From Ulota crispa (lineage: Eukaryota > Streptophyta > Bryopsida > Orthotrichales > Orthotrichaceae), in the NCBI GenBank assembly GCA_963920765.1, contig OY987242.1, positions 5,234,789-5,298,788 of the forward strand: 64,000 bases of DNA. The letters run 5' to 3'. The notes beneath the pieces are model-generated. The model was given only the letters and a program-made list of their open reading frames with translations, was not told where the DNA came from and did not search any database. Position numbers and translations under genes: made by a program. Below, one piece after another: positions 25,561-36,429 of this stretch (position 1 is the stretch's first letter; each line of letters starts with the position of its first letter).

Positions 25561-26552
25561 TTGGTAACTCCGTCATGACATTGAGACTAGGAATACGTTG
25601 GGACCAATCTAAGCGAACTGCCGAACAGGAAATCGAAGTCTAAGGACTAAGGATTGAATGAGTGAAATAAAAGTGCAGCCTAATGAGCTATTGTAAGAAC
25701 CTCGCATCCGAAACTCAAGATGAGGTCATAATATGAATAGCAAATAACGGACCTCGTGTGGAAAGCATACATACAAGTAAATATTTACTGTGCACCTGAA
25801 TCCCAGAATTGTGTATTGATGCGGAGATGCTTCAGTTATTATGCAATTGAAATTGTCTGTACAGTTTGACATTATACCAACCACTTGCGATGAATATAGA
25901 GGTCAGTTCCTCGCAAGTGGATTTAACGTCTTTCATCCTTGTCAAAGTAGGTAGTTGCTTGCTCAAGCGTAGATGAATGTCACAAAAATGTTCGTAGCAT
26001 GTTGCTAAACATTCATGTCGTGGTATTTGAATTGAAGGAGTTCGACGTTGGTGGCATTCAAGGCGGCAGTAGTAATGGTCAAGGTATCACGTTGGTACTG
26101 CTTCTCTTATTATAATTGTGTGGGAGAAGATAATCGATTGGTGAGGTTATTGGCACACCGCGCAATTTGGCACGTATTGTGCAAGGGGACTGCATTGGTT
26201 TGGAAGCCTGTTTTCAGTTCTTGCAACTAGATGCAGTAATTGAGCAGTTCTGAAAGGGGCTGATAGTGGCGGAGCCCTTATTTACTAAGAATAACGTCTA
26301 GAGCTGTTTCGGAATCATTTGATTAATTGTACCTGCAGATTCGATTTGCAATTGTGATGGTGCTATTGTTGAATAGATGTACATCGGTATTGTGTGTTTT
26401 TATTTATTTTTATGGACGATTCCTGCAGGCACTCCAATTTGGGTTGATGCAATCTACTGTTGCTGCCAAGATAATCCCTCAATTTCTTTATCAGATTCTT
26501 TCTGTTCTACTTATTGGTTTGCGTCTGTCACTTTAAACATGTGAAAGGTTGC
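25561..26552. other. intergenic DNA, no gene recognised
   Basis: Composition is like that of the VIH introns. Frames at 26048-26230 and 26327-26536 show no recognisable domain. This could be extended 3' UTR or unrelated transcribed sequence. Confidence 0.35.
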
Positions 26553-26782
26553 TAAGGTCAGAGGTTCTAAATCCGATCAGGCTCTAATTGTGATCAACTC
26601 TAGGAACATCTGACATTTAACAAGAAATCTCTGTTACTGTCATTGATGAGTTAGTTAGGCTTAGCAATATGCTAAGCCTACCTAACTCATCAATGACAGT
26701 AAGAGAATTTTTGTTAAATGTCAGATGTTCCTAGAGCTGATCACAATTAGAGCCTGATCGGATTTAGAACCTCTGACCTTAA
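26553..26782. repeat. near-perfect long hairpin (foldback MITE or small-RNA precursor-like)
   Basis: The sequence from TAAGGTCAGAGGTTCTAAAT to CTGACCTTA folds back on itself: two arms of roughly 100-115 bp that are almost perfectly complementary and meet at the centre (GCTTAGCAATATGCTAAGC), leaving almost no loop. TA stands at both outer ends, as expected for a TA-target MITE. No coding capacity. The low mismatch level suggests recent origin. Confidence 0.85.
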
Positions 26783-27170
26783 TCCATTATTTTGCCCTTA
26801 GGGTCTTCTTTATTTCCAAAGTGCTCCTATTGGATAATATGTATCCTTCCACAAAACCTTGAATCAAAATAGTCACAGCTACTTTTAATTTCCAACTATA
26901 TCAGTTGATATCCAGTTTGGCCCAAACTAGTAAACGTTCAATATACAAACTTTAGAATGTTTTCATTGACTCTAGACTTGTGTTAACACCAAAATTTGAT
27001 GTTTCATGCACGAAGGGAGAAATGGACGGTAGTGGAAATGTGCATAGCTCATGAATCAATACGTAAGAAGACCTCTCTGACAACCTTATGCCTCTCTTGA
27101 TGAATTCTAATTATTTTTAATTACATGCAAAAAAAATCCTTCCAAGCGTAGATGAAGTCCAAAAATATCA

Positions 27171-27824
27171 TTAACCCCTAAATGCCGAAGGCACCCAAAT
27201 TGGGTGTTTGCAAAATTTTGAAGTTGAATAAAAACTTGTCAAATCACTATTTTTAGTTAATTTTTTTCAAAACTAATTTCTTTTGAAGTCTATCTTTAAC
27301 ATTACGAATCTGATTCAAAAACATAATGTTGATGATTTTTCTACTCAAGATTTTATACAAGGGTGTCCATTGCAATCTTGAGTTTTCTAGTGTTGGAAAA
27401 TCTTGAAAAGGAGCCTCAAATACACTAGAGCTTAGAGAAAAATCCACATTAAAAATGCATTTAAAAAAAATAGAGGAGTAGATTTTGAAAGCCATAAATT
27501 GATTAAAGTTAGATATGTAATGATCTTAAACCTCATACTTTTTTAGTAACCAACTTTTTAGATTTGACATGTGAAATGAGGATTGAAAGACTTCAAGTCA
27601 CATTTGCAATTTTAACACCCTTAAGTTCAAACATTATAATCTTTCACGGTATAAGTGACATTGTTGTATTCTCTTTTCCTATGTGATCTCTAACATGTTT
27701 ACTTTAAATTTGTATAGTTACATTCAAAAAAAACTTGATGAAGTTTATGAAAAAGGTTGGTTGATTGTTCACTTTCATGAAAATGTTGGGAAGTTCAAAA
27801 AGGCCTTGGGCATTTAGGGGTTAA
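27171..27824 (+). mobile_element. TTAA-target MITE-like element, subfamily B
   Basis: It is bounded by TTAACCCCTAAATGCC and GGGCATTTAGGGGTTAA and is exactly 654 bp including both TTAA copies. The duplicated locus at 55.4 kb lacks it: ATATCA-TTAA-[element]-TTAA-AACATAATG here corresponds to ACATCA-TTCA-AATATGAAATG there, a single 4-base site. That shows insertion with a 4 bp duplication. The interior aligns with 28086-28739 and, inverted, with 42038-42686. No transposase. The frame at 27253-27495 (minus) is inside it and not a gene. Confidence 0.9.
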
Positions 27825-28085
27825 AACATAATGTACACATGTTATAACAAATTCAAAACAACCAGTTAACTTTCTAAATCCACGCTCCAATTTCAATGGC
27901 AGTGTCGCTAAAGATTACTTCAATATATGCCATTCTTCATCAAGAATGAACATTCCCTTTGCATTTATTAAGGCATGATTTTGGTTGTCCTTATATTTGA
28001 ATTAGCAATGGTCCCAAATGTGATTCTCATGATTAGCTCAAGTTGCTAAAAACACCAATTCAAATTTAGCACTAAAATATCATTC

Positions 28086-28739
28086 TTAACCCCAAAGCGT
28101 CATTGGGGACAGAATCTGTTCTTGACCAATTTTTGAAGTTAAATTAAACTTGACCAAATTATTATTTTTAGTGGATTATAATTTTGAAGAGTTATTTCTG
28201 AATTTTAGTTTTAGCTTCAACAATCTGGTTTTGCAAATGATTAATTATGAGTTTTCTATTCAAGGTATTGTGCATGGGTGTTCATTGCAATCTTGACTTT
28301 ATGTAGTGTTGAGGGCTCTTGGGAATGAGCCTCAAATACACTAGATCTTTAAGATAAAATCACATTAGAAATTCACTTAAAAAAATTGTAGAGTAGATTT
28401 TTAGAAGTCATAAATTGCTTTGGGTTACGCATGTTAGGCTCTCTAACCTCATATTTTTTTGGTGACCAACTTTTTTGATTTGACATGTGAAAAGAATATT
28501 GAAAGCCTTCAAATCACTTTCACAAGTTTAACACGCTCATGATCAAACATTATAATCTTTCAATCCACAAGAGATATTGTTGTGTTTTCTTTTCTAATGT
28601 GATCTTTAACATGTGCAATTTGATTTTATACAATTATAATTCAAAAAAATTTGATACAACTTATCAAAATACTGGCTTTTAGTTCAAATTAGAGAAAATT
28701 CCTAGAAGCCCTTGAAATGCAATGTCGCTTAGGGATTAA
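28086..28739 (+). mobile_element. TTAA-target MITE-like element, subfamily B
   Basis: It starts TTAACCCCAAAGCGTC and ends GTCGCTTAGGGATTAA, again 654 bp, the same length and internal sequence order as 27171-27824 only 260 bp upstream. At the homologous place near 55735 the other copy reads CATTGATTATAACTCC without the element. The empty site is less clean than for the neighbour but consistent. Confidence 0.85.
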
Positions 28740-29323
28740 CTCCCTATGAACTATACAAGTCAGTGAGAAAGGATTCAAAGTTTGCTTTAGCTTGCAAAAC
28801 AAAACATCGGGAGATGTTTGCAAAATATCAAGAAATACATTCAAACTAATAGATATATGCAAAACATCAAGAGGTACACACAAAACAAAGGGAAATCTCT
28901 ATATATTTAGGGATGTAGAAAGTCCACAATTACATGAATAGTTTATAAGATAAAACACTTCATACTAATACTTTCATAATTTTTGCAACACTAATTTGAT
29001 AAGTGAAATTTTTAAGAATTGCTTTGATCACTTCATGTGCTAAATGGTCCTCGTAGCCAAACACTTTTGGTAGGCAACCTCGTTTACGGGTTAAATACCT
29101 CATACTCGTACTTCCACATTATTATAACAATGATTTGAGAAAAAAAAAAATTTGGGAAATTTTTGAGAATTGCTTTTGATTGAAATCTTGCTAAACTTTA
29201 GCCACATTTGTGAGGAGAGCTCGGAGCATGTCCAATCTGTAAAACAATCGATGATATCATGAACCACTTGAGCCCCCCGCTTGAGCATTGTCTGCCATTT
29301 ATTACACCAGCGTCGCCATAGCC

Positions 29324-29755
29324 ATGGCTAAGCTTCAGTCGAATCACTTCCTCCGCTCCCGCAAGCGCAGCTCACATTTCCAGACACTTCTCTCACTTCC
29401 AAAAATGTGCGTTGCAGGGGATGCGCTACAATGCAGAAAACTATGGAGGATTTCTGGAGGAGCCCCGGCAACAACCCCAGCAACAACATCAATAAAGGGA
29501 AGCTCATCGCAAAGCCCGTCCCTGGAAGCTCAACTCTCCTGCAAAAGCATTCACTTCCAAGCAGCTCCAAATCACGATGCAAGCGAAACAGAACTCGCCA
29601 AGACTCCGATGAAGAAGAACTCCACCGACAGGATCTATTAAAAGTACCAGCTTCACCGAAGTCATTACTGGCAAGACTGCACATCATTCTGCTTACAGCT
29701 GCAGACTGGTAAACTCTACAAACTCGTGCTTTTGCATTTCCTTTTTCTTGTCAAG
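29324..29755 (+). pseudogene. B3-gene exon 1 pseudogene
   Basis: This is a copy of exon 1 of the B3-domain gene at 56121. The first of the two ATG codons has become ATA; the second, at 29324, remains. Two single-base gains near 29336 and 29362 shift the frame relative to the parent. Beyond them the parental frame resumes (RCRGCATMQKTMEDFWR) and ends in a further disrupted DSDEEE stretch. The copy stops inside intron 1, so the B3 domain exon is missing. It cannot encode the DNA-binding protein. Confidence 0.85.
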
Positions 29756-29759
29756 TGAT

Positions 29760-30677
29760 TGAATAAAGGTTCACCTTATGTAAGTGACAAAATTGGGCTC
29801 CACCCACAAGCCAGTTAAAAATGAATAAATTTTATTCAAAACTCACAACTCCAAACGACGTCAGCAAGAACCATACTCGCACTATTGTCTTGTACAAGAC
29901 TGACTACACACCTGGTAAAAGATAACAACTTCCGTCTACCTAATTCGTCACCTAATTCTCTTGAAAAGTGAGCGGCCAATCCTTGCAATTCAAAAAATTC
30001 ATTCCCTCCATGGCACTCTTACATGACTTTCTCAAAGGCCTCAACTAAATCAAAAATTGCAGCATACATAGAGGCAAAGCAAACGCAAGCGACAACAGAA
30101 AGGCGATCGACAAATCAAGGAAACCAGACACCGCGACTGAAGTACCACATCAGCTCAATCAGAGCGAGACCAAGCATAGCAGAGTATAAAACCTTTGGTA
30201 AACAATCCAAAAGTCCATCATAACATTCACCTATCCATTTCAATTCCAATCAAAAAAGCCCGCAAAACCATTTTCAAATGACAACCCATCCTACCACCAA
30301 CTGGACACTAGCAAAAACGACGCAGAACCCCGGAGAACCCCGGACAGACAACCACAGGCACGCCACCGACGCAAACCGACACAAAACCCACGCAAACCCA
30401 GCAACCCAAACCCAGCTTACTCCAAACCCACGATCTCCAAGCAACATTCATGGCCTCACACAAGCAGACGTATCATTTCTCGAGTGCAGTCACTACAGCA
30501 TCCTTCCTTGCAGCAGCACACACCAGACCAAGAAGACACGTGCGCCTAGTCCCACCGTGTTCCTGAATCTAGGATGTGCACCCGCTCCTTGTGCACGACG
30601 CAAACTCTCCGCCTCCGAGCCGCCAGCTCACGCCCAGGCTCGCCAACGACCGCCCCGAATCGGCAACGATCATGCGC
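29760..30677. other. intergenic region and probable 3' UTR of the DSK2 gene
   Basis: Composition rises steadily in GC from about 30250 on. No poly(A) signal for the minus-strand DSK2 gene stands out. The 163-codon plus-strand frame at 30278 is Thr/Pro/His-rich, has no domain, and is best explained by composition. Confidence 0.4.
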
Positions 30678-32916
30678 TTATCCCAGATTCCCTAGAAGAA
30701 GCTCCATTGCAGCCTGAACGTTCCCGCCCACCGCACTCAGCACCCGGATGTTCTCTTGCGTGTCGATGAACCCCATCTCCTGCAACTGGGACAGCTGCGA
30801 CGCGTACAGTTGCTCCGGAGCCACTGCGCCACACGCAACAACAATCACACGCCCTGTCAGAACGAGCTACGCGCGCCAGTCTTCCACCCCTCGCTCTCAA
30901 AGCAACACCTCCTAACACCCTCCTTAACCGCGTGGCCGCATCACTCACGAGTGGGATTCCAGGGGTTCGGCAAAGGCGCCGTGTTCGGCACCGTCGTCCC
31001 GGCTCTGCCTTGCCCGCCCTGCACCTGCGCTTGCCCTTGCGCGGCCCCATTCCCTCCCAGCAGCGCTGCGAACGGATTTGACGCCATGTCGTTGCCCCCT
31101 TCCCCTCCCATGGTCGCCGCGTTCAACAGTGGCTCCTGCACCGTCTCATACATGCGCCTCAGCATGTTGAACCCCTCCGGCGACGCCTCGATGTTGCTCA
31201 TGGCGCGGTCCGTGTTTCGCGTCATCTCCCGCATCAGCTCCGGGTTGCGAGCGGCATCCAGAGTCTGCCGCAACGTGCCCGGGTCGTTCAAGATGTGCGC
31301 AAGGTCCGGGTTCCGGTCAATGGTCTCCCGCATCTGCGGATTGCTCATGATCAACGACCGCATCAGGTCCGGGTTGTTCATCAGGTTCTGCACCGCCGGC
31401 ATGTTCATCATCTCCCTCATCAGGTTTGGGTTCTGCATCAACTGCTGCTGCACCTGCAGGAACTCCGACGAGCCCATCCCAAAAGGCGGTACGCCCCCGC
31501 CCCCCAACCCTAACCCCCCCAAATTGGGAAACGCTAGCCCGCCCAACCCGGGGACGGACCGCAACCCCGCTGGGTTCCCCGACGCGGGAGCCGCTGCGGA
31601 CGCCGGCGCCGCCGTCGGAGCGGGCGTGCCTGCTGCGGGCGCCGACGAACCTGGCGCTCCTTGCACCAAATGCACCGTATGCTCCGTTTGCAGACCTGCA
31701 CACCCCACGCGTCTGTCAGAGCCTCCTCACTCCGGTCCATCCACGCACAACAAACGGCGCCATTGCGTCGCACGCAAGTTGACGCGCCTGCCACACACGA
31801 GCGACCACCCACTGCCCTTCCATGACCATTCCAATCCACACATGCGCGATTGCTTTATCAGCCGCCCGCACCCACAATTCTACCCAACTCAAAGTCTGCC
31901 ATGTGTCCGATGTCGATCCACCGCCCCTCCCACAATGTCAGCGCCTCGCTCGCACGTTCAGGCACACATCACACCCCCGAGCACTCGCCACATGCAACCT
32001 AGCCAGAACAAGGACACTCGGCTTCCATCGAAAATGGCTCCTACCGACAGCATGCTGTCGTGACCACCACGACACCACCAGAATAGGGCGGTAGAGACCC
32101 GCGAGACCACAACAGCAGGAGGGCCATACTATCCCAGGGACTCCACGGCCGTTTGCCCCACACGAGCAACGCCGGAGAAAGTGCAAGAAGGATCCCTCTT
32201 TCCCAATTCGAACACGCCTCGCCAAGGCGGTTGAACGCTTTCCCTCGGCTTCCCCCGACCAGAGCACACAAAGAACCGATCGCCCAATTCCGAGGTCGAG
32301 GGCCGGCCCTGCAGCATCCCATCCCCACACACGCCCCTCCATCCAGCACCGGGACCGCCGCTGGACGGAGGGAAACAGCCCCACGCGATCCAGCACGCCA
32401 GCGTGCAATGCCCTAAACAGCCCGCCCACAAATCTCCCCACAGCACGCTGGTTCCAATTCATCGCTCGCCGCCAACCCTAAATCACCATCGCCCGTCCGA
32501 TTCGCCCCGCAATCCAATCCAACCCAACCCGGCCCAAGCACCACTCCCCTCCCCGACAAAGCCACACCAGGCAAGCAATTCCCCCGACCGGCCCATCGAG
32601 CCGGCTAGCGACAGAAACACCAATCGTAAATCAAACCAAACGCCCACTCACCGTAGCTCTCCAGCGTGTTGTTGTCCTTGAGCACGCGCCCCTTGTAAAT
32701 CAGCCGCTGCTGGTCCACGGGAATCTCCGACCGCTCCACCAGCAGGCCCTTCAACGCCACCACGCTGCCGCTCAAATCCGCCTCCACCGTGAACTTGTTG
32801 CCGTTGGAGCACCGTATGTGCACCACGGCGTTGCTGCCGCTGCCGCTGCCCATGCTGTTCTCCGTAGCGCCGGCCCCCTCAGCCCCCGCGGCCGCGCCCT
32901 CTGGATCGCCTCCCAT
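30678..32916 (-). CDS. DSK2: ubiquilin / DSK2-like ubiquitin receptor, short form
   Basis: Shuttle factor that binds the proteasome through its N-terminal UBL and polyubiquitin through its C-terminal UBA. Three exons: 32916-32652, 31695-30949, 30823-30678; GT-AG introns of 956 and 125 bp; 1158 nt, about 385 aa. Residues 31-104 form the UBL ([18 protein letters not shown]; then LESYG joined to [12 protein letters not shown]). Residues 105-160 are a Gly/Ala/Pro linker. Residues 163-285 hold one STI1/heat-shock-chaperonin region with NP repeats ([31 protein letters not shown]). The last 45 residues are a UBA ([20 protein letters not shown] ... ELLLGNLG). Plant DSK2 proteins usually have about 540 aa with a second STI1 region between NPFAALLG and the UBA; here that part is absent. 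The start is ATG at 32916. GC content is far above the surroundings. Confidence 0.93.
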
Positions 32917-33414
32917 GCTCAGCACCGTTCCCTCGTTCTAGGTTTTCTCCAATCAACCCCTGCCTCCAGCACCCCAGCGAGGCGATCAGTCCCAGGAATG
33001 CCCGACCACTCTCCACGCAGATCCCTGTCCGACTCCGTCCCTGCGCCCCCTCCAAGCGGACGCTCCTCGCCACCAGCACTCCTTCGACTCCCGGCAAACC
33101 TAGTGCTGCCAACCTATCTTGGCGTCGACCGAGGACGCAGCGGCCGAGACAGCAGGCGTGGGCTGCACAATTCCGCGCGGTCCGGCGTTGGTGACACCCG
33201 GCAGGGAGGGATGCTCAGCAGCAGCAGCACCGATTGCGATTCCGACCGACCGACGAGAGCGCGGGCAGATCGGGACGATAAAGCGGCAGCCCTGCAAACC
33301 CAACGCCCAAGCAGTGGTCCAGGCGGACCCCCGGCTCGTCGCCGCCCACCGGCCCGGGCAGGGGCGTGGCCCGTCGTCACCCCCGCTCCGTCATCGGCGG
33401 CTCCGTCCGTTCCG

Positions 33415-33515
33415 TCGTCCATCCGTATCGTCGTCGTCTCGTCGTCGTCTCGTCGTCCATCCGTATCGTCGCCGTCTCGTCGTCCATCCGTATCGTCGCC
33501 GTCTCGTCGTCGCTG
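33415..33515. repeat. GC-rich minisatellite upstream of DSK2
   Basis: Tandem units built from CGTCGTCCATCCGTATCGTC with CGTCGTCTCGT variants, about three to four copies, roughly 27 bp each. Frames across it on both strands are repeat artefacts. Confidence 0.75.
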
Positions 33516-33585
33516 TTCACCCGCACGACGCTTTTGCACAAGGGCGGTGCTTGTTCATCTTCTCTGCTGCGAATGATTTGTAATG

Positions 33586-33740
33586 TAAAAGCTGTGCTTG
33601 AGGAGGTGAATCATTACTTTTGTCCTCGTTTGGTTGTGTGCTTCTGTATGACCGTTGATAACTGTGAACTGCACAAGTCACATTTTGATAAGGTGTTTGT
33701 TGGAAAACATATTATCGTGCTTAGTTGTTCAATTTGAGTT
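33586..33740 (+). pseudogene. duplicated fragment of VIH exon 15 end and intron 15
   Basis: The sequence AAAGCTGTGCTTGAGGAG followed by GTGAATCATTAC and the rest of the intron matches 20383-20534 with only scattered substitutions. It starts abruptly after GC-rich DSK2 upstream DNA and stops after GTTGTTCAATTTGA, where the parental intron goes on with CTGACGCTCCACG. That continuation reappears at 40141, on the far side of a retrotransposon. Intron sequence is included, so the copy was made at DNA level, not through mRNA. Confidence 0.92.
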
Positions 33741-33953
33741 AGGTACAATTCTTTCAGCCCAACTGCGTATTTGTTCAGGAGAAGCTAATTGAATTTGAAG
33801 ATGCTGATATTTTTCTTGATGAATCATAAAATTTAAATTTATTTTTTCTTATTAAATTTCTTTAAAATTTACATTTAAGTTTTTTTCAAATATAACTGAA
33901 TGATCTAAGTCTAAAGATAAAAATCTTAATTCTCGAACAAGTATGATGTTCCA
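33741..33953. other. orphan segment between the VIH fragment and the chromovirus LTR
   Basis: These 213 bases match neither the VIH intron nor the LTR. Very AT-rich in the second half. It may be a remnant of an earlier insertion into the duplicated intron. Confidence 0.4.
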
Positions 33954-34177
33954 TGTTACGAACTAGTTCGTAATGACAGTTACATTGGTTAGAGGTTGGT
34001 TACCCTTCCTCTTTCTTTCTTAAACCAAGTGAGGAGGTTTGTTCCTCACTTGACATTTTGCTTAATACAATGAAATACTTTCAATGTCACCTTTGCGTCT
34101 CTTAGTGTTTGTTTCTACATTAGGTTATGATCTCAAAATAGGAAAAGAATGTCGACTCTTGATCTTGTATCGTAACA
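33954..34177 (+). repeat. 5' LTR of chromovirus 1
   Basis: Starts TGTTACGAACTAG and ends TCTTGTATCGTAACA. Pairs with 39918-40140. Confidence 0.92.
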
Positions 34178-34666
34178 TAATGTCAAGTCCTTGAGAGTCC
34201 ACATTCGGATGAGGAGGCAACTGGGTAGGGATGTATTTGGTTTTGACAAATGTGGGATGTTGCTTTTCAGGAAATTATTATGAAGTAAATAGGCTCAAGA
34301 GTTCTTGCAAATTTTCTATGGTGGTAGGAGTAGTAAACAATTTGTGCGGTTTTTTTTTCCAAAATTTTGGCATGTTCTACTCAACGTTTCAATGCGTTCT
34401 TGGGGTTGTTTGTTGGTTCTATCAAGGAGGTGATTTTAGGTTTTGATGCATTCACCGTGGTTGATAGGTAGGATAACGGCCAATTAATTGGTAGTGATTA
34501 GGAAGGAAAGAAGAATAGAGGTATAAATGAAATAAGGTTAGGGTTAGGAAATATTTGCATCAAGTAAATCATATTGCAAGTTTCAACAATGCTTGTTTAC
34601 AATGACAAGATTGTAGTGGGTGAAGAAGATTGGAGAAGTTATATTGTAAAGTTAGGTTAAGCTATC

Positions 34667-35752
34667 ATGGATCGTGAGCACGTAGTCGGAGATCCGCGAG
34701 GGCTTACAATGCCGAAATGGGTGGGGTCGGAATTGGCATCATTCATACAACAACAAATTCAAAATGTGTTTCAAGCAGCGATCCTTTATTTGGTGCAAAA
34801 ACTTTCAGAGCGTGCGACGTTGGGGCTAGGACTGGTAGCGTCATCCACATCCTGGGAAGAAGAATGAGCACCAAGAAGAATGGAAGAGCCTCGAGGTAAT
34901 AGATTTCATATCAAGGAATCAAAAGTAGCGCAACCGGATAAGTTTTCCGGAAAGAAGGGTAACGAGGTGTATCGATGGCTTGCACAATTGCGTTTGGTAT
35001 TTCGAGGTAAGCCACGCACTTATAATTCTGATGCCGATAAAGTCACTTATGCTCTTTCATATATGACAAAGGCTGCACAAAATTGGGTGATACCACTTTT
35101 GCAAGTTCTTGATGAAGGACGTGATCATGAGATGTTGACGGACTATGATGCTTTCCGAAAATCCATTATTGGGATTTACGGTGACTTTGATAGATAAGGT
35201 AACGCAGAAGACCGTTTAGGTTGGCTTAGGCAAACCGGTTCGGCGGCATCATATATTTCTACGTTTAATGAATATGCTACTCAAGTCGAATGGAATGAAG
35301 CTAGCTTGGTGGCTCAGTTTCGAGGAGGACTCAAAGATGAGATCTTGGATTCCATAGCCACTGCAGAGACCCAACCACAAAGACTTCAAGATTGGATGGC
35401 AATGGTGTCCCAGATTGATGAGAGGCTATGGAACCGACGGCAAAATTAGCGGGTACAATCCAATTCCCAAAATGTTAGAGTTCCAATCGCTCATTTCCAT
35501 GATCCAAGTGCGAGGTCTGAAGCAAATTTGGGCCCAGGGCTTATGGAGCTTGGCGCGACTCGAACTACGCAAGCTTTGGCAAAAACGGCAGCGGAACGGC
35601 TAGAGTATCAACGCCAAGAGCAATGTTGGGGTTGCGGTGAATTAGGACATATCAGAGCTAAGTGCCCCACAAATCCCTTTAAGCCACTTTCAATTTCAGC
35701 TACCATGAAGATGGAAAAAACAACCTCGAAAAAAGAGGAAGCCTGGGACTAA
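34667..35752 (+). pseudogene. chromovirus 1 gag with CCHC zinc knuckle
   Basis: The capsid-like part reads from about 34880 (QPDKFSGKKGNEVYRWLAQLRL), is broken by a stop near 35195, and continues RLGWLRQTGSAASYISTFNEY to a further stop near 35447. The nucleic-acid-binding knuckle CWGCGELGHIRAKC, with all four ligands intact, lies near 35624-35665. Gag would form the virus-like particle. The stops make it inactive. Confidence 0.8.
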
Positions 35753-35880
35753 GTGGGAGGATTCAATACCTGGGCATTGTCCAGACGGCAACGGCTACAA
35801 TTCCGAAGTAAAGCACAAGCACAAAACGGAGGGATGATGAGCTTGACCATGAGCAATGTTTGCAATAGAAGGAACCTCTA

Positions 35881-36234
35881 GTGATCCACGAGGATCCAGG
35901 AAATGTATTGACTCTATTGTCTCTACGAGCTACCTTGGATCCGGAGGCCCATGTAATGTTGGATGCCACAATCAACTCCATGGCGGCTTCCACCCTAGTG
36001 GACTCAGGAGTCACAGGAATCTTCATGCATCCCAGGTTTGCAAAGGAGTGCAATGCAATCCTAAAACTCAAGGGAACACTAAGAGAAGTCCGAGTGATTG
36101 ATGGCCAAATGATTAATTCCGGGCTTATTACACACGAAGCGGTGGTTGAATTTGTAATTGGGAGTCATCGTGAGAAGTTGGTGGCAGATATCACCAACAT
36201 AAGAAGATACCCATTTATTTTGGGCATCCCTTAG
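35881..36234 (+). pseudogene. chromovirus 1 aspartic protease region
   Basis: The motif STLVDSGVTGIF carries the retropepsin Asp (D-S-G), followed by RYPFILGIP, the usual end of a Ty3/gypsy protease fold. The region ends at a stop at 36232-36234. Confidence 0.7.
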
Positions 36235-36429
36235 TTGATTCGCCACGACCCAACTATTTGTTGGTCACAAAGGAGTGTAATGTTCAACTCAACGTATTGT
36301 AAAGCGAATTGTACAATGCTTAAAATAATGAACCTCCATTCCGGAGTTGAGAATGATGCTTGGCGCTGATCAACGGATGGTGGGATTACTGCAAGTGCAC
36401 TCCATTCACAAAACAAAGTTCACAAAAGA

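Larger units (their letters stand above)
26890..29758 (+). repeat. segmental duplicate of the B3-gene 5' region
   Basis: From about 26890 to 29758 the sequence aligns in the same orientation with 55180-56575. Shared landmarks include CACCAAAATTTGATGTTTCATGC against CACCAAAATGTGGTGCCTCATGC, TTTCTAAATCCACGCTC, and the block around the B3 start codon. This copy is longer because TTAA elements were inserted at 27171-27824 and 28086-28739. The match stops at about 29758 inside what is the single intron of the B3 gene. Confidence 0.85.

Noticed and set aside
30756..32063. 435-codon plus-strand frame
   Set aside because: It is antisense to the DSK2 exon 2 and introns. Length is explained by GC-rich composition; the minus strand carries the conserved domains.
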